Source: Flavobacterium petrolei
GTDB lineage: Bacteria > Bacteroidota > Bacteroidia > Flavobacteriales > Flavobacteriaceae
DNA length: 64,000 bases
Direction of reading: 5' to 3'
Assembly: GCF_003314435.2 (NCBI RefSeq)
Contig: NZ_QNVY02000003.1
Coordinates: 124,001-188,000 of the forward strand
Of this stretch, positions 54,696-63,289 are shown one piece after another (position 1 is the first letter of the stretch; the number at the start of each line of letters is the position of its first letter). A model generated the notes under the pieces. The model did not search any database and was not told the DNA's origin. It saw only the letters and a list, made by a program, of their open reading frames with translations. A program made the translations under genes and the position numbers.

Positions 54696-55100
54696 ATGCT
54701 TAATCAAATTTTATTCATCGACGACGACCCTATAACACTAATGTTATGCAAAAAAGTTATTACTAAGTCAAACTTTTGCAATGAAATTATCACTTCTCAA
54801 AATGGAGAAGAAGCACTTCTTTATTTCAACACTATCAAAACTTTAAACATAAAGAATCACCCTCAGTTAATTTTTTTAGATTTAAACATGCCTGTAATGG
54901 GAGGCTGGGAATTCTTAGATCATTTTAACAGTACTAAATATTCCGATTTCAATTCAATAAAGGTTGTTATTCTATCTTCAACAATAGACCCTGAGGACTT
55001 AGAAAAGGCAAAAAATTACCCTATGGTAATTGAATTTATATCAAAACCTATTACAAAAACAATGCTTGAATACTTAAAAAATAAATTAGAATTAAAATAA
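54696..55100 (+). CDS. CheY/Rcp1-like single-domain response regulator
   Basis: A 134-residue receiver domain with no output. LFIDDDPITLMLCKK carries the acidic pocket, LIFLDLNMPVMGGWEFLDHF the phospho-acceptor Asp near residue 63, VVILSSTIDPED the Ser/Thr switch and EFISKPIT the Lys. It starts 4 bp after the kinase stop and is surely co-transcribed and co-translated with it. It is a paralogue of the regulator at 41504; both must pass the signal on by phosphotransfer or contact. Confidence 0.92.
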   Translation: MLNQILFIDDDPITLMLCKKVITKSNFCNEIITSQNGEEALLYFNTIKTLNIKNHPQLIFLDLNMPVMGGWEFLDHFNSTKYSDFNSIKVVILSSTIDPEDLEKAKNYPMVIEFISKPITKTMLEYLKNKLELK

Positions 55101-55106
55101 AAAAAA

Positions 55107-55154
55107 TTAGACACAAAAAAAGCTCTCATAAATGAGAGCTTTTTTTGTGTCTAA
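55107..55154. terminator. Bidirectional terminator between the response regulator gene and rpsT
   Basis: Perfect 22-bp arms, with AGCTCTCA and TGAGAGCT next to a 4-nt loop and A/T runs further out, so a T-run follows the core stem in both directions. It lies 6 bp after the regulator stop and 14 bp before the convergent rpsT end. Confidence 0.92.
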
Positions 55155-55168
55155 AAAATTGTTTTTAA

Positions 55169-55420
55169 TTACAATTTAGAAACAAGTTTCGTTAATTTAG
55201 ATTTTAAATTAGAAGCTTTATTATCATGAATGATATTTTTCTTAGCTAATTTATCAATCATAGAAATTACACTTGATAATTTAGATGTAGCATCAGTTTT
55301 ATCAGTTGCTATTCTTAATGCTTTAATGGCATTACGAGTAGTTTTGTGTTGGTATCTGTTTAATACTCTTCTCTTTTCGTTACTTCTAATTCTCTTTAGA
55401 GCTGATTTATGATTTGCCAT
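55169..55420 (-). CDS. rpsT: 30S ribosomal protein S20
   Basis: An 83-residue basic helical protein that binds 16S rRNA early in small-subunit assembly. It starts MANHKSALKRIRSNEKRRVL, the classical S20 N-terminus, and ends with KNIIHDNKASNLKSKLTKLV. The length is typical. It lies upstream of the shared terminator and downstream of the three tRNA-Glu genes on the same strand, 33 bp after the first; co-transcription with the tRNAs is plausible. Confidence 0.97.
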   Translation of the reverse strand: MANHKSALKRIRSNEKRRVLNRYQHKTTRNAIKALRIATDKTDATSKLSSVISMIDKLAKKNIIHDNKASNLKSKLTKLVSKL

Positions 55421-55453
55421 TTTATTGCTTTTTTATCTTTTACTATTTTTTTG

Positions 55454-55525
55454 TAGTCCGTAAGGGAATCGAACCCCTGTTACCAAGACGAAATCTTGGC
55501 GTCCTAACCCCTAGACGAACGGACC
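55454..55525 (-). tRNA. tRNA-Glu (UUC), divergent isodecoder
   Basis: On the minus strand the sequence folds into a 72-nt cloverleaf. The acceptor GGTCCGT pairs with ACGGACT (first pair G-U), the D-arm is GTCT/GGAC, the anticodon arm is CCAAG/CTTGG with loop ATTTCGT, and the T-arm is AGGGG/CCCTT with loop TTCGATT. The anticodon is TTC. Position 37 is G and the loop ends could pair, unlike the two neighbours. No CCA is encoded. Confidence 0.9.
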
Positions 55526-55566
55526 ATTATCCCCTAAGTTTTTATCAATCTAAAATATTGAAATTG

Positions 55567-55638
55567 TAGCCCGTAGCGGAATCGAACCGCTCTTACATGG
55601 ATGAAAACCATGCGTCCTAACCGATAGACGAACGGGCC
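55567..55638 (-). tRNA. tRNA-Glu (UUC)
   Basis: A 72-nt cloverleaf on the minus strand with acceptor GGCCCGT/ACGGGCT, D-arm GTCT/GGAC, anticodon arm CATGG/CCATG with loop TTTTCAT (anticodon TTC, A37) and T-arm loop TTCGATT. It is identical in sequence to the next tRNA gene. No CCA is encoded. Confidence 0.95.
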
Positions 55639-55685
55639 ATTATCCCTTCTAAGTTCAGGAAAACTTTAACATGCAATAAAAATAG

Positions 55686-55757
55686 TAGCCCGTAGCGGAA
55701 TCGAACCGCTCTTACATGGATGAAAACCATGCGTCCTAACCGATAGACGAACGGGCC
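55686..55757 (-). tRNA. tRNA-Glu (UUC), identical copy
   Basis: The same 72-nt sequence as 55567-55638, separated from it by 47 bp. The three tRNA-Glu genes form a tandem array likely transcribed together on the minus strand, just downstream of proS. Confidence 0.95.
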
Positions 55758-55835
55758 CTGCTTCTCTAATGCGGATGCAAAAATACAACTATTTTTGAAA
55801 CGTACAATAGTACATGCAAAAAAAATTATTTTTTT

Positions 55836-57314
55836 TTAATACGCCTTTGCAAATAGCACTCTACCAATAGAGCTTTCCCCAGTGAAAACACAGCTTCCCG
55901 CCTCTTCTACTCTATCCAAAGGAATACATCTTATGGTGGCTTTAGTCAACTCTTTGATCTTCTCTTCAGTGGCTGCTGTTCCATCCCAATGTGCTGATAC
56001 AAAACCTCCTTTAGAATCAATAACCTCTTTAAACTCTTCAAAACTGTTTACTTCGGTAATATGCGTATTTCTATAATTTAATGCTTTTTCGAATAATTCT
56101 TTTTGAATTTTCTCTAGCAAATCGCTAATATAAGTTTCGATTCCATCTTTAGAAACAACTTCTTTAGTCAAGGTATCTCTTCTTGCCACCTCAAAAGTTC
56201 CATTTTCTAAATCTTTAGGACCAACAGCAATTCGTACCGGCACTCCTTTTAATTCCCATTCTGCAAATTTAAAACCTGGTTTTTGAGTAGTTCTGTTATC
56301 AAATTTCACAGAGACATTCATTTTTCGCAAAGCAGCAGTCAAAATATTTACCTCAGTGCTTATAGCTTCTAATTGCTCATCTGATTTATAAATAGGCACA
56401 ATCACGACTTGAATAGGTGCTAAACTAGGAGGCAGCACTAATCCCTGGTCATCTGAATGCGTCATTACAAGCGCTCCCATCAAACGAGTTGAAACTCCCC
56501 AAGAAGTCCCCCAAACATATTCTTGCTTTCCTTCGGCATTTGCAAATTTCACATCAAAAGCCTTAGCGAAATTCTGTCCTAAGAAATGCGAGGTTCCCGC
56601 TTGCAATGCTTTTCCGTCTTGCATCAAAGCTTCGATACAATAGGTTTCTTCTGCTCCGGCAAAACGTTCCGTTTCAGTTTTTATTCCTTTTATCACCGGA
56701 ATTGCCATAAAATTTTGGGCAAAATCAGCATATACATTCATCATTTTTTCTGATTCCTCCACAGCCTCCGCTTTAGTAGCGTGTGCAGTATGTCCTTCTT
56801 GCCATAAAAATTCTGCGGTACGCAAAAATAATCTGGTTCTCATTTCCCAACGTACCACATTAGCCCATTGATTAATCAACAAAGGTAAATCTCTGTATGA
56901 TTGAACCCATCCTTTGTATGTAGACCAAATAATAGCTTCACTAGTAGGACGAACAATTAATTCTTCTTCTAATTTTGCATTAGGATCAACCATAAGCTTC
57001 CCAGGTCTATCAGGATCATTTTTTAAACGATAATGAGTGACAACGGCACATTCTTTTGCAAATCCTTCAGCATTTTTCTCCTCTGCCTCAAACATGCTTT
57101 TTGGAACAAATAAAGGAAAATAAGCATTTTGATGCCCTGTTTCTTTAAACATTCGATCCAATTCAGCTTGCATTTTTTCCCATATTGCATATCCGTAAGG
57201 TTTGATAACCATACATCCTCTAACTGCTGAATTTTCGGCTAAATCGGCTTTGACCACCAACTCATTATACCATTTTGAATAATCTTCTGCTCTTGTAGTT
57301 AAGTTCTTACTCAT
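55836..57314 (-). CDS. proS: Prolyl-tRNA synthetase, short type
   Basis: A 492-residue class II aminoacyl-tRNA synthetase that charges tRNA-Pro. It is the eukaryote/archaea-like form without the large editing insertion: [19 protein letters not shown] near residue 31, motif 2 region [20 protein letters not shown] near residue 160, and [13 protein letters not shown] near residue 245. It has the anticodon-binding domain ([19 protein letters not shown]) and the C-terminal zinc-like domain ending VLFAKAY. This type is normal for Bacteroidota. It lies upstream of the tRNA array on the same strand. Confidence 0.96.
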   Translation of the reverse strand: MSKNLTTRAEDYSKWYNELVVKADLAENSAVRGCMVIKPYGYAIWEKMQAELDRMFKETGHQNAYFPLFVPKSMFEAEEKNAEGFAKECAVVTHYRLKNDPDRPGKLMVDPNAKLEEELIVRPTSEAIIWSTYKGWVQSYRDLPLLINQWANVVRWEMRTRLFLRTAEFLWQEGHTAHATKAEAVEESEKMMNVYADFAQNFMAIPVIKGIKTETERFAGAEETYCIEALMQDGKALQAGTSHFLGQNFAKAFDVKFANAEGKQEYVWGTSWGVSTRLMGALVMTHSDDQGLVLPPSLAPIQVVIVPIYKSDEQLEAISTEVNILTAALRKMNVSVKFDNRTTQKPGFKFAEWELKGVPVRIAVGPKDLENGTFEVARRDTLTKEVVSKDGIETYISDLLEKIQKELFEKALNYRNTHITEVNSFEEFKEVIDSKGGFVSAHWDGTAATEEKIKELTKATIRCIPLDRVEEAGSCVFTGESSIGRVLFAKAY

Positions 57315-57377
57315 ATTGAATAGTTTGGCACAAATTTTGCATTAATATTTTTAAATAAATAGTTCAGCAAAACTAAC

Positions 57378-57385
57378 TATTTTTG
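57378..57385 (+). promoter_or_regulatory. -7 box of the Trp/Gly/Asn-rich lipoprotein gene
   Basis: TATTTTTG matches TAnnTTTG. It ends 2 bp before an ATG at 57388, which is therefore too close to be the start; the ATG at 57415 gives a leader of about 20 nt and a proper signal peptide. Confidence 0.6.
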
Positions 57386-57414
57386 TAATGTGCAACAATA
57401 AAAACTCCATATAT

Positions 57415-58419
57415 ATGAAAACTAGTACTCTTTCCTTCCCAAACCCAACAATATATTACTTCGTTGGATTTTTGAGCATCTTGTTGACATCTTGTGGCTC
57501 CTACCAAAACAGCTCTTACTATGATTCCGATGGAATTTATGGTAACGCCCCAAGAAGAGCTGTAGAAGTAGAGACGCAAAATGATCCAAATAATCAATAT
57601 AAAGATTACTTTGGGTCTTTGCAAAACAACAATCAACCGGTAGAAATTTTTACAGATGTAGACAACTACAATGATTATAATATAGAAAACGACAGTCTAG
57701 ACTACAACAACTATCCCGGATGGGGAAGTAATCCTCAAACCGTAAGCATAAACGTTTATGATAATGGATGGGGAATGAACAATTGGTACGGCAACAACTG
57801 GGGATGGAATGGCGGTTTCGGTTGGGGAATGAACAACTGGTACGGAAACAATTGGGGTTGGAACGGCGGTTTTGGCTGGGGGAATAACATTGGTTTCGGA
57901 TGGAATAACTGGGGATGGAATAATTATTATGGTAACAATTGGGGATGGAATAACTGGGGATATTCCAATTATTACAACAATAGAGTATACACAAATAATG
58001 CAGGCAGAAGAGGATCGTATAACGCAAATACTGTAAATTCTAATCGCAATGCCTCCAATTACAACCGTAACATTAATTCATCAGTCAACAGGAGAGCTGT
58101 AAATTCCGATTATAGAAACAATAATACTAATTTTGGAAGAGGAACTTCTAATCGCATGAATCAGACCAGTCCAACTTTTTCACGAAATCAAGGACAATCA
58201 CAAAATAATTCTTACAATAATCCAAGTAGAAGAGACAACACAAATGGTGTTCGCAATCAAAACAATACTCCTACAAGGTCTTACACTCCTGCTACCAGAA
58301 ATGATAGCAATTCCAGATCATACAGTCCAAGCTCAAACAGCAGTTCAAGATCCAGTAATTCTGGTGGCGGTGGAGGCGGAAGATCGACTGGCGGTGGCGG
58401 AAGAGGCGGGAGAGGATAA
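57415..58419 (+). CDS. Trp/Gly/Asn-rich low-complexity lipoprotein
   Basis: A 334-residue protein from the ATG at 57415, with a lipobox ILLTSC near residue 25. Residues 40-100 are acidic and polar. Residues about 115-190 are repeats rich in Trp, Gly, Asn and Tyr, with two perfect-length copies of GWGMNNWYGNNWGWNGGF. Residues 190-320 are Asn/Arg/Ser-rich and disordered-looking, and the end is a glycine/arginine run (GGGGGRSTGGGGRGG). No enzyme domain is recognised. Such proteins could be surface or envelope-associated scaffolds; the function is unknown. It precedes the OmpP1 porin gene by 45 bp. Confidence 0.7.
   Translation: MKTSTLSFPNPTIYYFVGFLSILLTSCGSYQNSSYYDSDGIYGNAPRRAVEVETQNDPNNQYKDYFGSLQNNNQPVEIFTDVDNYNDYNIENDSLDYNNYPGWGSNPQTVSINVYDNGWGMNNWYGNNWGWNGGFGWGMNNWYGNNWGWNGGFGWGNNIGFGWNNWGWNNYYGNNWGWNNWGYSNYYNNRVYTNNAGRRGSYNANTVNSNRNASNYNRNINSSVNRRAVNSDYRNNNTNFGRGTSNRMNQTSPTFSRNQGQSQNNSYNNPSRRDNTNGVRNQNNTPTRSYTPATRNDSNSRSYSPSSNSSSRSSNSGGGGGGRSTGGGGRGGRG
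57766..57873 (+). repeat. 54-bp tandem repeat inside the Trp/Gly/Asn-rich lipoprotein gene
   Basis: Two adjacent 54-bp units (57766-57819 and 57820-57873) encode the same 18 residues with synonymous differences, followed by degenerate copies. The unit begins with a GGNTGGGGAATGAAC-type stretch. Confidence 0.85.
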
Positions 58420-58464
58420 TCCGATTCGTTTTACTTACATAACACATTAAAACCTTCGAAATAC

Positions 58465-60051
58465 ATGAAAAAATATATTTTTTTATTAGCATTAGGCTTG
58501 ACAGCAAGTGTTGCGCAATCACAAGAAATCTCTGATGCGATGCGTTATTCACAAGATAATTTGAACGGAACTGCCCGCTTTAGAGCAATGAGTGGTGCAT
58601 TTGGTGCACTTGGTGGTGATTTGTCTTCTATTAATGTAAATCCTGCCGGTTCAGCTATTTTTAGTAATAACCAAATGGCGATTACTCTAAGTAATAACGA
58701 CATTAAAAATAATTCGAATTACTTTGGGACTAACTCATCCGAGAAAACCAATTCTTTCGATTTGAACCAAGCCGGAGCTATTTTTGTGTTCAACAACAGA
58801 AATACGAATAGCAATTGGACAAAAGTTTCAATGGGTATAAATTATGAAAATACCAACAATTTTGATAATGGATTATTTTCAGCAGGAACCAATCCAAACA
58901 ATTCTATAGATCAATATTTTTTGAGTTATGCTAATACTGGAAATAATGGAGCTCCCGTTCCGCAACAGTTTGTGAATAGAGAACAAGGAGAAAGCATTTC
59001 CACATTGTATTCCTTTCTAGGGCGTAATCTCCCAAACAGACAGTTTCCTAATTTAAACGGTTTTGCTGCACAGCAAGCAATGATAGCATTTTATAATCAA
59101 GGTTTTATAATCGATGCCGCTGATATAAATGACCCAAACAGTCTATACATAACAAATGTTCCTTCTGGTGGAAACTATTATCAGGAAAACTCTGTTTACA
59201 GCACAGGATACAACGGAAAACTTTCTTTTAATGCAGCAACCTCTTACAAAGACAAACTATACGTTGGATTAAACTTAAATTCGCATTTTACTGATTATCA
59301 AAAATCGTCCAGTTTTTACGAAGATAATAATGCGCCATTAACTAATAATTACACCGTTTCAAGATTGCAATTCAATAATGACTTAAACACATACGGAACT
59401 GGATTCTCGTTCCAAGTAGGAGCTATTGCAAAATTGACGAATGAAGTTCGTTTGGGATTAGCCTATGAATCTTCAACTTGGTATAAACTAACTGACGAGT
59501 TATCACAAAGTCTTATTGCCGTAAGTGCTAATACTGGCGGAGAATTAGCCCCTGACGAGGTAGACCCACAGTTTATAAATGTTTACGAAGCTTACACATT
59601 ACAAACTCCAAGTAAGTTAACCGGAAGTTTCGCTTACGTTTTTGGAAAATCTGGATTAATAAGTGTTGATTATGCTCTTAAAGACTATAGCAACACTAAA
59701 TTCAAACCTGAAAATGATTCGTATTTTAATGATTTAAATAGAGACATCAATTCAATATTAGATACAACTGGAGAATTAAGAATAGGCGCTGAATATAAAA
59801 TAGAGGCTTTGAGCTTAAGAGCAGGATATCGTTATGAACAAAGTCCTTATAAAAATAGCGTAACAATAGGCGATTTGACTGGATATTCAGCTGGTTTAGG
59901 ATATAGTTTTGGTTCAACCAAAGTAGATTTAGCATATTCTTATGCTAAAAGAAATTCTCAACAAGGATTTTTTAACCGAGGATTTACGGACGGAGCGAGT
60001 ATCGATGCTATTAATAATACAGTGTCTTTATCCCTTTTATTTGAATTGTAA
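58465..60051 (+). CDS. OmpP1/FadL-family outer-membrane protein
   Basis: A 528-residue outer-membrane barrel of the OmpP1/FadL/TodX family, which takes up hydrophobic compounds such as fatty acids. The signal peptide (residues 1-20) ends at VAQSQ. The conserved N-terminal plug region GTARFRAMSGAFGALGGDLS and SSINVNPAGSAIFSNN (residues about 32-65) marks the family, and the C-terminus ends in alternating strands with LLFEL. It follows the lipoprotein gene by 45 bp and ends before a clear terminator. Confidence 0.88.
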   Translation: MKKYIFLLALGLTASVAQSQEISDAMRYSQDNLNGTARFRAMSGAFGALGGDLSSINVNPAGSAIFSNNQMAITLSNNDIKNNSNYFGTNSSEKTNSFDLNQAGAIFVFNNRNTNSNWTKVSMGINYENTNNFDNGLFSAGTNPNNSIDQYFLSYANTGNNGAPVPQQFVNREQGESISTLYSFLGRNLPNRQFPNLNGFAAQQAMIAFYNQGFIIDAADINDPNSLYITNVPSGGNYYQENSVYSTGYNGKLSFNAATSYKDKLYVGLNLNSHFTDYQKSSSFYEDNNAPLTNNYTVSRLQFNNDLNTYGTGFSFQVGAIAKLTNEVRLGLAYESSTWYKLTDELSQSLIAVSANTGGELAPDEVDPQFINVYEAYTLQTPSKLTGSFAYVFGKSGLISVDYALKDYSNTKFKPENDSYFNDLNRDINSILDTTGELRIGAEYKIEALSLRAGYRYEQSPYKNSVTIGDLTGYSAGLGYSFGSTKVDLAYSYAKRNSQQGFFNRGFTDGASIDAINNTVSLSLLFEL

Positions 60052-60076
60052 TTTTACCAAAAAATAAAATTTAGAG

Positions 60077-60108
60077 TCCGTTTCGTGATTATGAAACGGA
60101 TTTTTTTT
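60077..60108 (+). terminator. Rho-independent terminator of the OmpP1 gene
   Basis: Perfect 8-bp arms TCCGTTTC (60077-60084) and GAAACGGA (60093-60100) with an 8-nt loop and then eight T. It lies 25 bp after the stop codon. Confidence 0.9.
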
Positions 60109-60223
60109 AGCCCTGATAACAGTGAAAATCCTCCTGATTTTTTTCGGGAGATTACTTCACCGAGCAGTAATTTTTGTGGGAGTTCAGTGAACTTTGTTTG
60201 TAGCGTATAGCAGGAGCAGCTCC
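60108..60223. repeat. Flavobacterial dispersed intergenic repeat
   Basis: Begins TAGCCCTGATAACAGTGAAA and ends GTATAGCAGGAGCAGCTCC. The overall layout (AGCCCTGAT...AGTGNAATCC...GTAGCG-TATAGCAGGAGCAGCTCC) matches an intergenic repeat family I recognise from Flavobacterium genomes. It has internal stems, and a partial relative occurs at 50658-50701 in inverse orientation. Confidence 0.6.
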
Positions 60224-60289
60224 AAAAGAACATCGGCAGGAAGCCCAAACAATACCGAAAAGTATCGGGAAAGTTTGAATAAAAAATTG

Positions 60290-60297
60290 TAATTTTG
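60290..60297 (+). promoter_or_regulatory. -7 box of the rimO promoter
   Basis: TAATTTTG lies 32 bp before the rimO ATG at 60330. A TTTG at 60274 is closer than the usual spacing, so only the -7 element is supported. Confidence 0.45.
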
Positions 60298-60329
60298 CAA
60301 AATTCCCAAAATATCGGGATTATACTGTT

Positions 60330-61643
60330 ATGAGAACTAAGTCTTTAAAGAAAAATAAAATTAACGTAATCACTCTTGGGTGTTCGAAAAATGTGTATGA
60401 TAGTGAAGTGCTTATGGGCCAGCTTCGCGCCAGTGGCAAAGACGTACAACATGAAGCTCCAGAAGCCGAAGAAGGCAATATTATTGTTATAAACACCTGC
60501 GGATTCATTGACAATGCTAAAGCAGAATCAGTGAATATGATATTGGAATATGCTGACAAGAAAGAAAGAGGATTGGTCGACAAAGTGTTTGTTACCGGAT
60601 GTCTTTCAGAACGTTACCGTCCAGATTTAGAAAAGGAAATTCCTAATGTAGACCAGTTTTTTGGAACTACTGAGTTACCACAATTATTAAAAGCATTAGG
60701 TGCAGATTATAAACATGAATTATTGGGAGAACGTTTGACTACTACCCCAAAAAATTATGCGTATTTAAAAATTTCTGAAGGTTGTGACAGACCGTGCAGC
60801 TTTTGCGCGATTCCATTGATGCGCGGAAAAAACGTTTCGCAAACCATTGAAAAATTGGTGAAAGAATCGGAAGGTTTAGCCAAAAATGGGGTGAAAGAAT
60901 TAATTTTAATTGCTCAGGATTTGACCTATTATGGTTTAGATATTTACAAGAAAAGAGCTCTCGGAGAATTACTGGAAGCTTTGGTAAAAGTAGAAGGAAT
61001 CGAATGGATTCGTTTACATTATGCCTTTCCTACCGGTTTCCCAATGGAAGTATTAGAAATAATGAAACGCGAGCCTAAAATTTGTAATTATATTGATATT
61101 CCGTTGCAACACATTTCAGATTCTATTTTGAAATCAATGCGTCGTGGAACCACTCAAGAAAAAACAACAAAATTATTAAAAGACTTCCGTGCGGCAGTTC
61201 CAGGAATGGCTATTCGTACTACGTTAATCGTAGGATATCCTGGAGAAACTCAAGAGGATTTCAACATATTAAAAGACTTTGTTCAGGAAATGAAGTTTGA
61301 CAGAATGGGTTGTTTTGCTTATTCACATGAAGAAAATACGCATGCTTACTTACTTGAAGATGACGTTCCAGACACTGTAAAACAAGAGCGCGCTAATGAA
61401 ATCATGGAATTACAATCCCAAATTTCTTGGGATTTGAACCAAGAAAAAGTTGGACAAACATTTAGATGCATCATCGACAGAAAAGAAGGTGGCCATTTTG
61501 TAGGAAGAACTGAATTTGACAGTCCTGATGTTGACAATGAAGTCCTTATTGACGCGACCAAACATTACGTAAAAACGGGTGAGTTTGTAATGATAAAAAT
61601 CATTGAAGCAACAGAATTCGACTTGTACGGAGAACCAGCATAA
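60330..61643 (+). CDS. rimO: Ribosomal protein S12 methylthiotransferase RimO
   Basis: A 437-residue radical-SAM enzyme that adds a methylthio group to an aspartate of ribosomal protein S12. The N-terminal UPF0004 domain shows ITLGCSKNVYDSEVLMGQL and NTCGFIDNAKAES, with Cys ligands of the second cluster. The radical-SAM motif is CDRPCSFCAIP near residue 146, and a TRAM domain is near residue 375 (TFRCIIDRKEGGHFVGRTEF). The RimO-type N-terminus and length distinguish it from MiaB. The downstream gene starts 40 bp after its stop. Confidence 0.96.
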   Translation: MRTKSLKKNKINVITLGCSKNVYDSEVLMGQLRASGKDVQHEAPEAEEGNIIVINTCGFIDNAKAESVNMILEYADKKERGLVDKVFVTGCLSERYRPDLEKEIPNVDQFFGTTELPQLLKALGADYKHELLGERLTTTPKNYAYLKISEGCDRPCSFCAIPLMRGKNVSQTIEKLVKESEGLAKNGVKELILIAQDLTYYGLDIYKKRALGELLEALVKVEGIEWIRLHYAFPTGFPMEVLEIMKREPKICNYIDIPLQHISDSILKSMRRGTTQEKTTKLLKDFRAAVPGMAIRTTLIVGYPGETQEDFNILKDFVQEMKFDRMGCFAYSHEENTHAYLLEDDVPDTVKQERANEIMELQSQISWDLNQEKVGQTFRCIIDRKEGGHFVGRTEFDSPDVDNEVLIDATKHYVKTGEFVMIKIIEATEFDLYGEPA

Positions 61644-61683
61644 TTTTTGGGAACGATTTTTTATTCATTTTAAAACGCTATTT

Positions 61684-62160
61684 ATGAGACTAATTCAATC
61701 TTTACTAATTTTCGCATTTGTACTATTATCGACGAATATTATTTCCGCACAATACGGGAATGGTGGATATGGAAATGGTTACGGAAATAATTACGGGAGT
61801 AATCGCCGAATGAATAGCGGAATGGATCAGTCCAGAGCTCAGGACAAACCAAAAGAAATTCCCGTTGAAGTTACCGTTGGAAAAATTATAGAAAAAATAA
61901 AACCGGAACTCACCCTAGATGCACTTCAGGAAATTGCGATCTCGAATATTCTGATGGAGAGCATAAAAACACAAGGCATGCTCATAAAAGCGGAAGTTAG
62001 CCAAGAAGATAAAATAAAAAACATTCAAGCGCTATCAGAAGTTACAGACAGAAAAATAATGGAATTGCTTAATAAAGACCAGAAGGAAAAATATACTGCA
62101 ATGAATGAAGAAGCAAAAAATCCAAAAAAATCGAAAGCTAAAAAGAAAGCTAAACAATAA
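61684..62160 (+). CDS. Small secreted protein of unknown function
   Basis: A 158-residue protein from the ATG at 61684; the longer frame from 61603 overlaps rimO and has no signal sequence at its front. A signal peptide ends near IISAQ. Then a short Gly/Tyr/Asn-rich stretch (YGNGGYGNGYGNNYGS) and a helical domain with LTLDALQEIAISNILMESIK and LLNKDQKEKYTAM follow, recalling Spy/CpxP-like chaperones with their LTxxQ-like motifs. The C-terminus is lysine-rich (KSKAKKKAKQ). The Spy likeness is only suggestive. Confidence 0.7.
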   Translation: MRLIQSLLIFAFVLLSTNIISAQYGNGGYGNGYGNNYGSNRRMNSGMDQSRAQDKPKEIPVEVTVGKIIEKIKPELTLDALQEIAISNILMESIKTQGMLIKAEVSQEDKIKNIQALSEVTDRKIMELLNKDQKEKYTAMNEEAKNPKKSKAKKKAKQ

Positions 62161-62193
62161 TTTTTTTGTTAAACACAAAAATTAATTCCCAAC

Positions 62194-63096
62194 ATGAGAA
62201 AAATTTTTTACTATTTAATTTTTGCTGTTGTAATCACTTCATGCGCCACGAATCCTCACAAAAAGAGTGAGAAAATCTACGACTCTAAACTAAAAACGCT
62301 TAAAGAAACTATTTCTAAAAAGGAATCACAACCACTACCGATTATCCCTCGAGTAATAATAAATGTTGACACTTTATACACCAAACAATTGCACACGTAT
62401 AAAGACACAATATTCAAAATGGGTTCAACACCACTAGAAAATGGAATTAATACGGAATGGATTGGAACTGTAAATTTTAATTTGAGAAAACCCAATTTCA
62501 TTATTATCCACCATACCGCACAAGATTCATTACAACAAACTATAAAAACGTTTACAAAGATAGAGGCTCAAGTTAGTTCTCATTATGTCATTTCGGACGA
62601 TGGTAAAGTGGTTCAAATGTTGAATGATTATCTTAGAGCTTGGCACGCAGGAAATGGTTCTTGGGGAAAAAATACTGATATTAATTCCACATCAATAGGA
62701 ATCGAACTGGATAACAACGGAACTGAGCTGTTTTCTGAAGCGCAAATTAATAGTTTATTGGCGCTTTTGACTAAACTGAAAAAGGATTATAATATACCAG
62801 CACAAAATATCATTGGTCACGCGGATATTGCTCCAACCAGAAAAAAAGACCCTAGCGCATTATTTCCATGGAAAATTCTTGCGGAGAAAGGATTTGGAAT
62901 TTGGCCTGATGAATATTTAGAAACAGCTCCTGCTGATTTTAATGTAGAACAAGGATTGCGAATCATAGGATATGACACAAAAAATTTACCAGCGGCAATT
63001 ATGGCTTTCAAACTCCATTTTATTCAAACTGAAGTCAACGATCTTTTAGATGAAAAAACAATAAACACTATTTATTCTATTTATAAAAAACAATAA
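62194..63096 (+). CDS. N-acetylmuramoyl-L-alanine amidase lipoprotein
   Basis: A 300-residue amidase_2 (AmpD/PGRP-fold) protein that cleaves the bond between muramic acid and the peptide stem of peptidoglycan. A lipobox VITSC puts the lipid at Cys17. The zinc site is visible: FIIIHHTAQDS near residue 104, YLRAWHAGNGSWGKN, and IGHADIAPTRKKDPS near residue 206, with the Lys/His/Glu of the active site in place. It is likely tethered in the periplasm and acts in wall remodelling or recycling. It is 33 bp downstream of the small secreted gene. Confidence 0.92.
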   Translation: MRKIFYYLIFAVVITSCATNPHKKSEKIYDSKLKTLKETISKKESQPLPIIPRVIINVDTLYTKQLHTYKDTIFKMGSTPLENGINTEWIGTVNFNLRKPNFIIIHHTAQDSLQQTIKTFTKIEAQVSSHYVISDDGKVVQMLNDYLRAWHAGNGSWGKNTDINSTSIGIELDNNGTELFSEAQINSLLALLTKLKKDYNIPAQNIIGHADIAPTRKKDPSALFPWKILAEKGFGIWPDEYLETAPADFNVEQGLRIIGYDTKNLPAAIMAFKLHFIQTEVNDLLDEKTINTIYSIYKKQ

Positions 63097-63118
63097 TTAT
63101 TAGTACAATCAAACTATA

Positions 63119-63153
63119 AAAACGGTTTTTTGAATCATTCAAAAAACCGTTTT
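63119..63153 (+). terminator. Terminator of the amidase gene
   Basis: Palindrome AAAACGGTTTTTTGA - ATCAT - TCAAAAAACCGTTTT, 22 bp after the amidase stop, with T-rich sequence at its 3' side. Confidence 0.85.
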
Positions 63154-63232
63154 CTTTTGCAATAATGTCACATCAAACGTAGTCAATACCCTATTGCAAA
63201 TGGTTTCCGCAGCGAAAACTTAATAAAAAAAA

Positions 63233-63262
63233 CTGCCAAAATACTTTAGAGTATCTTGGCAG
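63233..63262 (-). terminator. Terminator of the porin-like gene
   Basis: Arms CTGCCAA and TTGGCAG with an inner TACT/AGTA stem and a 4-nt loop; on the minus strand the hairpin is followed by a run of T. It lies 27 bp after the porin stop. Confidence 0.85.
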
Positions 63263-63289
63263 CAAAAAAAAAAAAATATTATTGAGGAA

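Noticed and set aside
57650..58027. A minus-strand protein frame antisense to the Trp/Gly/Asn-rich gene
   Set aside because: It is the mirror of a low-complexity repeat on the other strand, has no signal or family, and no promoter.
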